Origin: Nocardia stercoris
GTDB taxonomy: Bacteria > Actinomycetota > Actinomycetes > Mycobacteriales > Mycobacteriaceae
Reading direction: 5' to 3'
Length of the DNA stretch: 64,000 nucleotides
Assembly (NCBI RefSeq): GCF_003696265.1
Contig: NZ_RFFH01000008.1
Coordinates: forward strand, 248,001 to 312,000
Numbering within the stretch: the stretch's first letter is position 1; every line of letters starts with the position of its first letter. The translations under genes and the position numbers were made by a program. Of the stretch, positions 1 through 12,000 are shown in pieces. The notes under the pieces were generated by a model. That model did no database searches. It was not told the DNA's origin and saw only the letters and a list, made by a program, of their open reading frames with translations.

Positions 1-1
1 A

Positions 2-3000
2 CTGGACGACATGATCGGCATGTTCGTCAACACGCTGGCGTTGCGGACCCAGCCCGAATCCGGCCGCACCTTCGCCGAGCTGCTCGCGCAGACCCGCGCG
101 GTGGACACGGCCGCCTTCGCGCACGCGACCGTGCCGTTCGAGCAGATCGTCGCCGAGCTGGGCATCGAGACCGAGCAGAACCGCAACCCGCTGTTCTCGG
201 TCGCGCTCAACTACCTGCCGCTGGAAGACGGTTCGCACGGCGTACCCGGCCTGGTGCTGGAGGCGATCGAACTCGCCGAGACGGTGGCGAAGTTCGACCT
301 CACCTTCGGGGTGGGTGCCGAACTCGACGTCGACGGGCACCTGCCGATCGAACTGGTCTACGCCGTCGACCTGTTCGACGAGCAGAGCGCGGCCACCCTG
401 CTGCGGCGGTTCAGCCGCGTGCTGGGCGCGGTCCTCGCCGACCCGGAGGTGCGGATCGGTGACATCGACCTGCTCACCCCGATCGAGCACACCGAATCGG
501 TCACCCGCTCCGGCGGTCCCGCGCTCGCGGCACGCACCCTGCCCGAGCTGATCCGGGCGGCCGTGACCGGCAACCCCGACGGCCCGGCGCTGATCCTGGG
601 CTCCCGGCAGCTGAGCTACCGCGAGGTCGACGCGGCGTCGACCCGGCTGGCGCGGCTGCTGATCGCCCGCGGTATCGGTGCCGAAGACGTTGTGGCCGTG
701 TCGATCCCGCGCTCGTTCGAGTCGATGATCGCGTTCTGGGCGGTCGCCAAGACCGGTGCGGTGTTCCTGCCGGTCGACCCCACCTACCCGGCCGACCGCA
801 TCCAGCACATGCTCACCGATTCCGCCGCGGCGGTCGGTATCACCGTGGCGGCCAGCGCCGCCGGCCTGCCCGGTGACGTGGCATGGCTGGTCGTCGACGG
901 CGCGGCAGAGTCGGCGCTGATCACCACCCAGGACCCGGCGCCGCTGACCGACGCCGACCTGGTGCGCCCGGTGCGCGTCGCCAACCCGGTGTGGCTGGTC
1001 TACACCTCCGGTTCCACCGGTCTGCCCAAGGGCGCCGCGGTGACGCACAGCGGGTTGACCGCGGTGACCGGTGCGCTGCGCAACCGGACCCCGATCACCG
1101 CGGCAGACCGGGTCCTGCACCGGTCCTCGCCGAGTTTCGACGCGGCCATGCTGGAGCTGTTGTGGGCTTTGGCGGCCGGTGCCGCGACGGTGATCGTCCC
1201 GCCCGACGTCTTCGGTGGGGACGAGCTGACCGCGGTCGTCGAGGCCGGTGGGGCCACCCACACCTTCATGACCCCGTCGGTGCTGCAGACCATGGACCCG
1301 GCTCGGATGCCGACGGTGAAATTCCTGCAGATCGGTGGCGAGGGCTTCGGCCTGGACCTGGTCGAGCGCTGGGACATCGGTGGCCGCACGGTCCACAACG
1401 GCTACGGCCCGACCGAGACGACGATCGTCGCCACGGTCAGTGCGCCGCTGCACGCGGACCAGCGGCTGGTGCTGGGTCCCCTGGCACCGGGCGTGTCCGG
1501 CATGGTGCTCGACGAGCGGCTGCGGCCGGTCCCCGACGGTGTCTCCGGTGAGCTGTATCTGGCCGGTCCGGGCCTGGGTCGCGGCTACCACGACCGGTTC
1601 TCGCTCACCGCCGAACGTTTCGTGGCACACCCGTACCTGGCCGGTCAGCGCATGTACCGCACCGGTGACGTGGCCCGCTGGGTGCGCAGCGCACAGGGCA
1701 CCGTCCTCGAGTACCAGGGCCGCTCCGACGACCAGGTCAAGGTCCGCGGCCTGCGGATCGAACTCGGTGAGATCGACGCGGTGCTGACCGCGCACGACGA
1801 CGTCGCCACCGCGGTGACGCTCGGCTGGACGACCTCGTCCGGCGACACCGCCCTCGTGTCCTACGTCGTCCCCGCGGCCGGCCACGTCGTCGATCCCGAG
1901 CAGCTGCGGGCGTTCGCCGGCCGCTCGCTCATCTCCTATATGGTTCCCGCCTCGATCATGGTGATCGACGCGTTGCCGTTGACTCCGGTCGGCAAGCTGG
2001 ACCGTCGGGCACTGCCCGAGCCGGTGTTCCGGGTCGCCGAGTTCCGGGCGCCGGTCTCGGCGACCGAGATCGGTGTCGCGGAAATCGTCGCCGAGGTGCT
2101 CGAGCTCGAGCGCGCCGGTCTGGACGACGACTTCTTCGCCCTCGGCGGTAACTCGCTGAGCGCTGTGCGCCTGGCCGCACGGCTGGCAGCCCGGTTCGAT
2201 GCCGAGGTGACCGTGCGTGCGGTGTTCTCGCACCCGACGGTGGCCGACCTCGCCGCCGCACTGGACGCGACCGCGCCGCAGCGGGAATCCGTGGCCCTGG
2301 TGCCGCGCACCGGGACGGGCCCGGTGCCGCTGTCGCTGGCGCAGCAGCGCCTGTGGTTCCTCAACCGGTTCGACCGCGAATCCGCGGTCTACAACGTGCC
2401 GATGGCGCTGCGGCTGTCCGGCGCGCTGGACGTCGCGGCCATGACCGCGGCGATCGCGGACGTGGTGGCGCGGCACGAGGTGTTGCGCACCGTGTACCCG
2501 ATGACCGAATCCGGTCCGGTGCAGGTGATCCGGTCGCTCGACGAGGTGACGCTGCCGCGGCTGTCGGTCGTGGAGGTGCCCGCGGCCGAACTGGTCTCGA
2601 CGGTGTCGGCCTTCGGTTCGACCGGATTCGATGTGACCGGGCAGATTCCGCTGCGGGTGGCGCTGTACGCGCCGGCCGGTGTGCCGGACGAGTACGTGCT
2701 CATCGTGGTCGCGCACCACATCGCCGTCGACGGTGTGTCGCTGGCGCCGCTGGCCGCGGATGTGATGGCGGCCTATGTCGCGCGCTCGCACGGCCGGACG
2801 CCGGAGTGGGCGCCGTTGCCGGTGCAATACGCGGATTACGCGCTGTGGCAGCGGGAGCGGCTGGGCGCGGAGTCCGACCCGGACTCGCTGGTGTCGCGCC
2901 AGCTCGGGTTCTGGACGCGGGCCCTCGCCGGGCTGCCGGATCAGCTGGAGCTGCCGACCGACCGGTCGCGGCCCGCGGTGATCTCGCCGGCGGGCAGCCG

Positions 3001-6000
3001 GGTCCCGGTCACTGTCGACGCCGAATTGCACGCGCGCCTGGCCGAATTGGCCCGCACGAACGGCGTGACCCTGTTCATGGTGGTGCACGCGGCTTTCGCG
3101 GCCCTGCTGGCCCGCCTGTCCGGCGGTACCGACATCGCGGTTGGTACGCCGGTGGCCGGTCGCGGTGTCGCCGAGCTCGACCGGTTGGTCGGTACCTTCG
3201 TCAACACGCTGGTGCTGCGGACCGAGGTCGATCCGGCCGCCGGTTTCGACGCACTGCTGCGCCGGGTGCGCGATGCCGATCTGGCGGCGCTGTCCCACCA
3301 GGACGTGCCGTTCGAGCGGCTGGTCGAGGTGCTCAACCCGGTGCGTTCCACCGCGCGGCACCCGCTGTTCCAGGTCGGCTTCTCGTTCAACAACATGGCC
3401 GAGCACCGCTTCGAACTGCCCGGCCTGACCGTGGCCGAGGCCGAATTCGACAGCCGGGTCTCGATGTTCGACCTGCATCTGGTGCTGGCCGACGGATACG
3501 CCGATTCCGGTGCGCCGCGCGGCATCAGCGGTGAGCTGACCTTCGCCACCGCGCTGTTCGACGAGTCGACGGCCGCCCGGTTCGCGGCCATGTTCGAACG
3601 CCTGCTCACGGCGATCGTCGCCGCGCCGACCGCGCCGGTCGGTGATCTGGCCCTGCTGGACGCGGCCGAGCGCGACGCGGTCGTGGTGCGGCGCAACGAC
3701 ACCGGGCATCCGGTGGACGGTGCGGCGACCCTGTCCGCGCTGCTGACCGAGCGGCTGGCGGCCGATCCGGCGGCGGTGGCGCTGGTGACCGCGGACGGCG
3801 TCGAGATCTCCTTCGCCGAACTCGCCGCGCGGGTGCACCGGCTGGCCCGGCACCTGATCGGCCTCGGTGTGGGTCCGGAATCCCGTGTTGCGCTGATGCT
3901 TCCGCGCTCGGTCGAACTCGTGGTCGCGATGTACGCGGTGACCGCCGCCGGCGGCGCCTACGTCGTGGTGGACCCGAACGGTGCCGCCGAACGGGCCGCC
4001 TACGTGCTCGCCACCGCGAAGCCGGTGTGCGTGCTGGCCGACGCTCCCACGGCCGCGCGGCTCCCGGCGGACGCCGGCGTGGCGCCGGTGCTGGTGGTCG
4101 ACACGCTCGACCTGTCGGATGTCTCGGCCGCCGCGGTGACCGATGCGGATCGCCGTGCGCCCGTTCGTGCTTCGAACACCGCGTACGTGCTGTTCACCTC
4201 CGGCTCGACCGGCCGCCCCAAGGGCGTCGCGGTGCCGCACGGTGCGGTGGTCAACCAGTTGCGTTGGCAGACCGCTGAATTCGGTTTGACCGGCGACGAC
4301 GTAGTCGCGCTCAAGACCCCCGCGACGTTCGACGTGTCGGTGGGCGAGTTCTGGGCGCCCGTGGCGTCCGGCGCCCGCCTGGTGATCGCGGCCGACGACG
4401 GTCACCGCGACCCGGTCTACCTCAACGAGCTGATCGCCCGTCACCGCGTCACCGTGCTGAACGTGGTGCCCTCGATGCTGGACGCACTGCTCGCCGAATC
4501 CGGTGGCGCACTAACTGATTCGCTGCGCTGGGTGGTGGCTGCCGGTGAGGCGCTGCCGGCCGCGGCCGCGCAGCGGTTCCGCCGCCACAACACCGCCGCG
4601 CTGGTCAACGCCTACGGCCCGACCGAGGCCGCGGTGTATGTGACCAGTCACGCTGTCACCGACGCCGACCAGGTGTCGATGCCGATCGGTGTGCCGTTGT
4701 GGAACACCCGGGTGTACGTGCTCGACGCCCGCCTGCAGCCCGTCCCGGACGGGGTCGCGGGCGAGCTCTACCTGGCGGGTTCCCAGCTCGCCCACGGCTA
4801 TTTCGAACGCCCCGACCTGTCCGCGGACCGGTTCGTCGCCGACCCGTTCGTCGCGGGTGCGCGGATGTACCGCACCGGCGACCTGGTCACCTGGAACGCC
4901 GACGGCGAACTGGATTACCGGGGCCGCACCGACTTCCAGGTCAAGATCCGCGGCCTGCGGATCGAGCTCGGCGAGATCGAGGCTGCGCTGCTGCGCCGTC
5001 CGGGCATCACCGCGACCGTCGTGGTGGCACACCGCGACGGCAACGGCGACCGGCTGGTGGCCTACGTCGTCGCCGAGAACGTGGTCGACCAGCGTGCGGT
5101 GCAGTCGGCACTGTCGGCCGAACTGCCTTCGTACATGGTGCCCGCGGTGATCATGCAGCTCGACGCGTTGCCGTTGAACGCCAGCGGCAAGGTCGACCGC
5201 AAGGCATTGCCGGTGCCCGAGATCGAGCGCACGGTGTTCCGGGCGCCGGTGTCCCCGGTCGAGCAGCTGGTCGCGGGCGTCTTCGCGGCCGTGCTCGAGA
5301 TCGAGCCCGGCAGCATCGGACTCGACGACGACTTCTTCGTGCTCGGCGGTAACTCGCTGGTCGCGACCCGGGTCGCGGCGCGCCTGGGCGAAGCGCTGAA
5401 CACGCGGGTGCCGGTGCGGCAGCTGTTCGAGGCCTCGACCGTCGCGGCGCTGGCCGCGCAGCTGGGCCGGTGGGCGACCGCGGGTGGCCGCAAGGCGCTG
5501 GTGGCCGGGCCGCGTCCGGAACGGATCCCGCTGTCGTCGGCGCAGCAGCGCATGTGGTTCCTGAACCGGTTCGCGGTCGGCGCGCACGACGCCGAGGCGA
5601 GCGCCTACAACGTGCCCGCCGCGGTGCGCCTGACCGGTGACCTGGACGTGGCCGCGCTGCGGGCCGCGATCGGTGACGTGGTGGCCCGGCACGAGGTGCT
5701 GCGCACGATCTACCCGGACACCGAGGCCGGTGCGGTGCAGGTGATCCTGCCGGTGGCCCGGGCGGTTCCGGAACTGGAGGTCCGCGAACTGGATGCCGCC
5801 GGCCTCGAGGCCGCGGTGCTCGAGGTGCTGGGTACGACCTTCGACGTCACCGCGGCGGTGCCGTTCCGGGTCGTGCTGTTCCGGCTCGCTGGAACCGGTT
5901 CCGCGACAGCGGAATACGTGCTCGCCATGGCGGTGCACCACATCGCCGGGGACGGCTCGTCCATGGGCCCGCTGACCCGTGACCTGATGCTCGCCTACGC

Positions 6001-9000
6001 CGCTCGTGTGGGTGGCGAGGCGCCCGCCTGGGCGCCGCTGAGTGTGCAGTACGCGGACTACAGCATCTGGCAGCGCGAGCTGCTCGGCAGCGAGGACGAC
6101 CCGGAATCGGTTGCCGCGCAGCAGATCAGCTACTGGCGCCGCGAGCTCGCCGGCCTGCCCGATCAGCTGGAGCTCCCGTCGGATCGGCCGCGCCCGCCGG
6201 TGCAGTCCTTCGCCGGCGGCCGGGCCGAGGTCGAGCTGTCGGCGGAACTCCACGCGGCACTGCAGGATCTGGCGCGTACCGAGGGTGCGACGCTGTTCAT
6301 GGTCGTGCACACAGCACTCGCGGTACTGCTCGCCCGGCTGTCCGGCACCGACGACATCGCGATCGGCACACCCGTGGCCGGTCGTGGTGAGGCGGTGCTG
6401 GACGACCTGATCGGCATGTTCGTGAACCAGTTGGTGTTCCGGACCCGGGTCGAGGCCGGTGCGCCGTTCACCGAGCTGCTGGCCCGCCAGCGCGAGACCG
6501 ACCTGGCCGCGTTCGCGAACGCGGACGTGCCGTTCGAGCGGCTGGTCGAGGTGCTCAACCCGGTGCGGTCGACCGCACGGCACCCGCTGTTCCAGGTGGG
6601 TCTGTCGTTCCAGAACCTGGCGCAGATCGAGCTGGCGCTGCCCGGCCTGACGGTCGCGGGCCTGGAGTTCGACGGTGGGGTCTCGCAGTTCGACCTGCAC
6701 CTGATCGTGTCCGACCGGTACGACGAATCCGGTGCGCCGCAAGGCATCTCCGGCTTCTTCACCTACGCGACCGATCTGTTCGACGCCGCGACCGTCGCGG
6801 GCTTCGTGCGCCGCTTCGAGCGGCTGCTGCTGGCCGTGGTCGCCGCGCCGCGGACCGCGGTGGGCGACCTCGAACTGCTCGACGCCGCCGAGCGCGCCGC
6901 CGCGGTGACCGCCCGCAACGCGACTGCCCACGCGGTGGACACCACCGCGACCCTGGCGTCGGCGCTGCAGCACACCATGGCGGCCACGCCCGCCGCGGTC
7001 GCGCTCGTCGCGGCCGACGGCAGCGCCGTCACCTACGGCGAACTGTCGCAGCGCGTGAACCGCCTGGCCCGGCAGCTGATCGCACTCGGTGTCGGCCCGG
7101 AATCCCGGGTCGCGCTGGCCTTCCGCCGGTCGGTGGATCTGGTCGTGGCCATGTACGCGGTGACGGTGGCCGGTGGCGCCTATGTGCCGGTCGACCCGGA
7201 CCAGCCGGCCGAGCGTGTGGGCTACATCCTCGACGCCGCGGCCCCGGTGTGCGTGCTGACCGACACCGACGCGGACTTCGCCGCACGGCACACGGTTTCG
7301 GCGCCGCTGCTGTGGCTGGACGCGCTCGATCTGTCCGCCGTGGCGGACGCGCCGGTCACCGACGCGGATCGCACTGCGCCGCTGCGGGTCTCGAACACGG
7401 CGTACGTGATCTTCACGTCGGGTTCGACCGGCCGCCCCAAGGGCGTGGCCGTGCCGCACAGTGCGGTGGTCAACCAGTTGCAGTGGAAGACGGCCGAATT
7501 CGGTCTCGGTGCCGACGACGCGGTCCTGCTCAAGACCGCTGCCACGTTCGACCTGTCGGTGTGGGAGTTCTGGTCGGCGGCGGTGTGCGGTGGGCGCTTG
7601 GTGATCGCGGCGGCCGACGGCCACCGGGATCCGGCGTATCTGAACCAGCTGATGGCGCGCGAGGGTGTGACCACGCTGCATGTGGTGCCGTCGATGCTGG
7701 ATGCGCTGTTGACCGAGTCCGGTGGTGTGTTGAGTGGTTCGTTGCGGCGGGTGTTGGCGATCGGTGAGGCGTTGCCTGCCACGGTGGCTCAGCGGTTCCG
7801 CGCGGCCAACCGCGCGGATCTGTTCAACCTGTACGGGCCGACCGAGGCCGCGGTCTCGATCACCAGTCACCTGGTCACCGATGCCGACCGGGGTTCGGTG
7901 TCCATCGGTGCGCCCGAGTGGAACAGCCGGGTGTATGTGCTCGACGCCCGTCTGCACCCGGTGCCCGACGGCGTATCCGGCGAGCTGTACCTCGCCGGCG
8001 CGCAGCTGGCCCGCGGCTACTTCGGCCGCGCGGACCTCACCGCCGACCGGTTCGTGGCCGACCCGTTCGTTCCCGGTGAGCGCATGTACCGGACCGGTGA
8101 CCTGGTGGCGTGGAACGCCGATGGTGAGCTGGAGTACCGGGGCCGCACCGACTTCCAGGTGAAGATCCGTGGTTTCCGGATCGAGCTGGGTGAGATCGAG
8201 GCGGCGCTGCTGGCGCTGCCCGGAGTCGCGCAGACGGCGGTGCTCGCGCGCTCCGGCGCCACCGGCGACCGCCTGGTCGCCTACCTGGTGGGTGCGGATC
8301 TCGATGTGGCGCAGGTGAAGTCCGCGCTCGCCGCGGTCGTCCCGTCCTACATGGTGCCGGAGGCGTTCGTCGCGCTCGACGCGCTGCCGTTGAACATCAA
8401 CGGCAAGCTCGACCGGAAGGCGTTGCCCGAGCCCGAGTTCGAGGCCGTTGCCTACCGGGCGCCCGGCACACCGCAGGAGGAGGCCGTCGCCGCGGTCTTC
8501 GCCGAGGTGACCGGCGCGGACGTCCCCGTGGGCGCCGACGACGACTTCTTCGCGCTCGGCGGCAACTCGCTGCTCGCCATGCGTCTGGTCACCCGGGTGA
8601 ATGCGGTACTGGGCGCGGCGATCTCGCTGCGCGAGGTGTTCGAGGCACCGACCGTGGCCGGCTTGGCCGCGCGTGCCGCGGCCGGTGGACCGGCGCTGCC
8701 CGCGCTGGTGGCGGGGGAGCGGCCGGAGCGGATTCCGTTGTCGCCGGCCCAGACCCGCATGTGGCTGCTGAACCGCCTGGACCCGGCGTCGGGTACCTAC
8801 AACATCCCGGCCGCGGTCCGGATTCGCGGCGAGTTCGACACCGCGATGCTGGCCGCCGCGCTCGCCGACGTCGTCGCCCGGCACGAGGTGCTGCGGACGA
8901 TCTACCCGGTCGACGCCGACGGCACCGGCTACCAGGTGATCCTGCCCGCCGGTACCGAAGCGGAGCTGATCGTCGAATCGGCCGGTCCCGACCTGCGGGA

Positions 9001-12000
9001 CCGGATCGAGCGGTTCGGCTGGGCCGGTTTCGATCTGACCACCGAACTGCCGGTGCGGGCGATGCTCGTCCGCGAATCCGCCGACAGCTGTGTCCTGGTC
9101 CTGGTCCTGCACCACATCGCCGGTGACGCGGCCTCGACGGAACCGTTGCTGCGGGACCTGATCACGGCTTACCTGTCGCGCACGATGCACGCGGCTCCCG
9201 GCTGGGCGCCGCTGCCCGTGCAGTACGCCGACTACGCCCTGTGGCAGCACCGGGTGCTGGAACAGGTCGGCGGCGCCGAGCTGGAGTACTGGCGTACGGC
9301 ACTGGCCGGTGCGCCCGACGAGCTGGCCCTGCCGACCGACCGGCCGCGCCCGGTGGAGATGTCGGGCCGCGGCGCCGACACGAGCGCCCGGATCGGCGCC
9401 GAGATCGCGCAGCTGCTGCCGGTGGTGGCGGCCGCGCACCGCACCACCGGGTTCATGGTGGTGCATGCCGCGCTGGCGGTGCTGCTGGCCCGGCTCTCGG
9501 CATCCGACGACATCGTGATCGGCACGCCGATCGCGGGTCGTGGCGAGGGCGCGCTCGACGATCTGGTCGGCATGTTCGTCAACACCCTGTCGCTGCGGAC
9601 CCAGCCGCGTTCGGACCGAACGTTCGCCGGCCTGCTGGCGCAGACCCGCACGGTGGACACGGCCGCCTTCGCCCACGCGACAGTGCCGTTCGAGCAGGTG
9701 GTCGCCGAACTCGGTATCGAGGTCGACGCCTCCCGCAACCCGGTGTTCTCGGTGGCGTTGAACTACCTATCCTTCGGCGACAATTCGCCGCAGGTGCCGG
9801 GACTTCGGTTGGAGGGCATCGACTTCGCCGAGCCGCCGGCCAAGTTCGACCTCACCTTCGCGGTCGCGGACCGCGCCGACGCGGACGGCACGCTGCCGAT
9901 CGTGCTGACCTACGCCACCGACCTGTTCGACGAGGCCACCGCCGCCGGGCTGCTGCGCCGCTTCGGCCGGGTCCTCGCCGCCGTGCTGCGAGACCCCGAT
10001 CTGCTGATCGGCGACATCCCGCTGCTGACCGCCGCCGAGGCGCAGCGAGAACTGGTGGGCTACAACGACACCGAGCGCGACCTCGGCACCGCGACCACGG
10101 TGCTGGAGCTGTTCGACGCCCAGGTGCGGGCCACGCCCGGCGCGGTCGCGATCGTCGACCGTGAGGCCGGCGCGGAGCTGACCTACGCCGAATTCGCCGC
10201 CCGGGTGCACCGCCTGGCGCGGCACCTGATCGGCGCCGGTGTCGGCCCGGAAACGCTGGTGGCCCTGGGCCTGCGACGTTCGCTGGACTTCGTGGTCGCC
10301 CTGTACGCGATCATGGAGGCCGGTGGTGCCTACGTCGCGCTGGACCTCGACCAGCCGGCCGAGCGCCTCGGCTACGTGCTCGACACCGCGCGCCCGGTGT
10401 GCCTGCTCACCACCGGTCGCGACCGCGCCGACCTCGACGAGGTCGTCCGCTCCGCCGCGATCACCGCGCCCGTGGTCGACCTCGACGGCGTGGATCTGGC
10501 GCCGTACCCGGCCGAACCGGTGACGGACGCGGATCGGATTGCGCCGCTGCGTGGTTCGAACGTCGCCTACGTGCTGTTCACCTCCGGCTCGACCGGCCGC
10601 CCGAAGGGTGTCGCGGTCCCGCACACCGGAGTGCTGAACCAGATCCGCTGGATCACCGCCGAATACGGGCTCGACGCCGCGGATGTGGTGCTGTTCAAGA
10701 CGCCGGCCACGTTCGACGTGTCGGTGTGGGAATTGTTCGGGCCGTTGATCGTCGGTGCCCGCCTGGTGGTGGCCACCGCGGACGGGCACCGGGACCCGGG
10801 GTATCTGGCGGAGGTCATCGCCGCCGAACAGGTGACCATCACCTCGTTCGTGCCGTCGATGCTGAGCGTGTTCGCCGACGCGGTCAGCGCCCTACCGCCT
10901 GCCGCGGCGTCGATCGCGTCGCTGCGCGCGCTGCTGGTGGCCGGTGAGGCTTTCACCTCCGAGCATGTGACCGCGTTGCGCCGGGTCAGCCCGGCCGAAC
11001 TGTACAACCTGTACGGTCCGACCGAGTTCACCGTCCACGCCATCCACGCTCCCGCACTCGACGGTGTGCCCGGTGCGGTGCCGATCGGCCTGCCGGTGTG
11101 GAACGCGCAGGCCTATGTTCTCGACGCCCGCCTGCGCCCGGTCCCGGCCGGCGTCGCCGGTGAGCTGTACCTGGCGGGCAACCAGGTCACCCGCGGCTAC
11201 TTCGGCCGCCCCGATCTGACCGCGGATCGCTTCGTGGCCAACCCCTTCGGTGCCGGTGACCGGCTCTACCGCACCGGTGACGTGGTCCGCCGCAACCGCG
11301 ACGGGCAGATCGTGTACCTGGGCCGCACCGACTTCCAGGTGAAGGTCCGCGGTCTGCGCATCGAACTCGGCGAGATCGACTCGGTGCTGGGTTCGCACGA
11401 GAGTGTCGGACTCGCGGTCACGGTGGGCCACACCGGAACCGATGGTCAGGTGTCGCTGGTGTCGTACGTGGTGCCGGCGGTCGGCCGGGTGATCGACGCC
11501 GACGAGCTGCGCGGGTTCGCGGCCCGCTCGCTGACCGCGTACATGGTGCCGTCGGCGATCATGGTCCTCGACGCCCTGCCGTTGAACGCGGTCGGCAAGC
11601 TGGACCGTAAAGCGTTGCCGGAGCCGGTGTTCCGGGTGGCGGAGTTCCGTGCCCCGGTGACTGCCACCGAGATCGGTGTGGCGGAGATCCTGGCCGAACT
11701 GTTGGGCCTGGACCGTGCCGGCCTGGACGACGATTTCTTCGCCCTGGGCGGAAACTCGCTGACCGCGGTGAAATTGGCGGCCCGCCTGGGTTCCCGCTTC
11801 GGTGTCCAGGTCGCATTGCGGACCGTGTTCACCCACGCCACGGTCGCCGCGCTCGCCGCGGCCGTCGACGGCACCGCCCCCGGTGCCGGTGACATCGCGT
11901 TGGTGCCGCGGACGGTCGACGGCCCGGTGGCGCTGTCGCCGGCCCAGCAGCGCATGTGGTTCCTGAACCGGTTCGACGGTGAGTCGGCGGCCTACAACAT

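Noticed and set aside
4511..9676. Very long open frames on the minus strand opposite the NRPS genes (also 10892-15805, 42898-47052, 54637-57921 and 58087-63891)
   Set aside because: They mirror GC-rich, repetitive NRPS codons, have low-complexity Arg/Gly/His-rich translations, no domain and no ribosome-binding sites, and vanish where the sense-strand sequence departs from the NRPS pattern.
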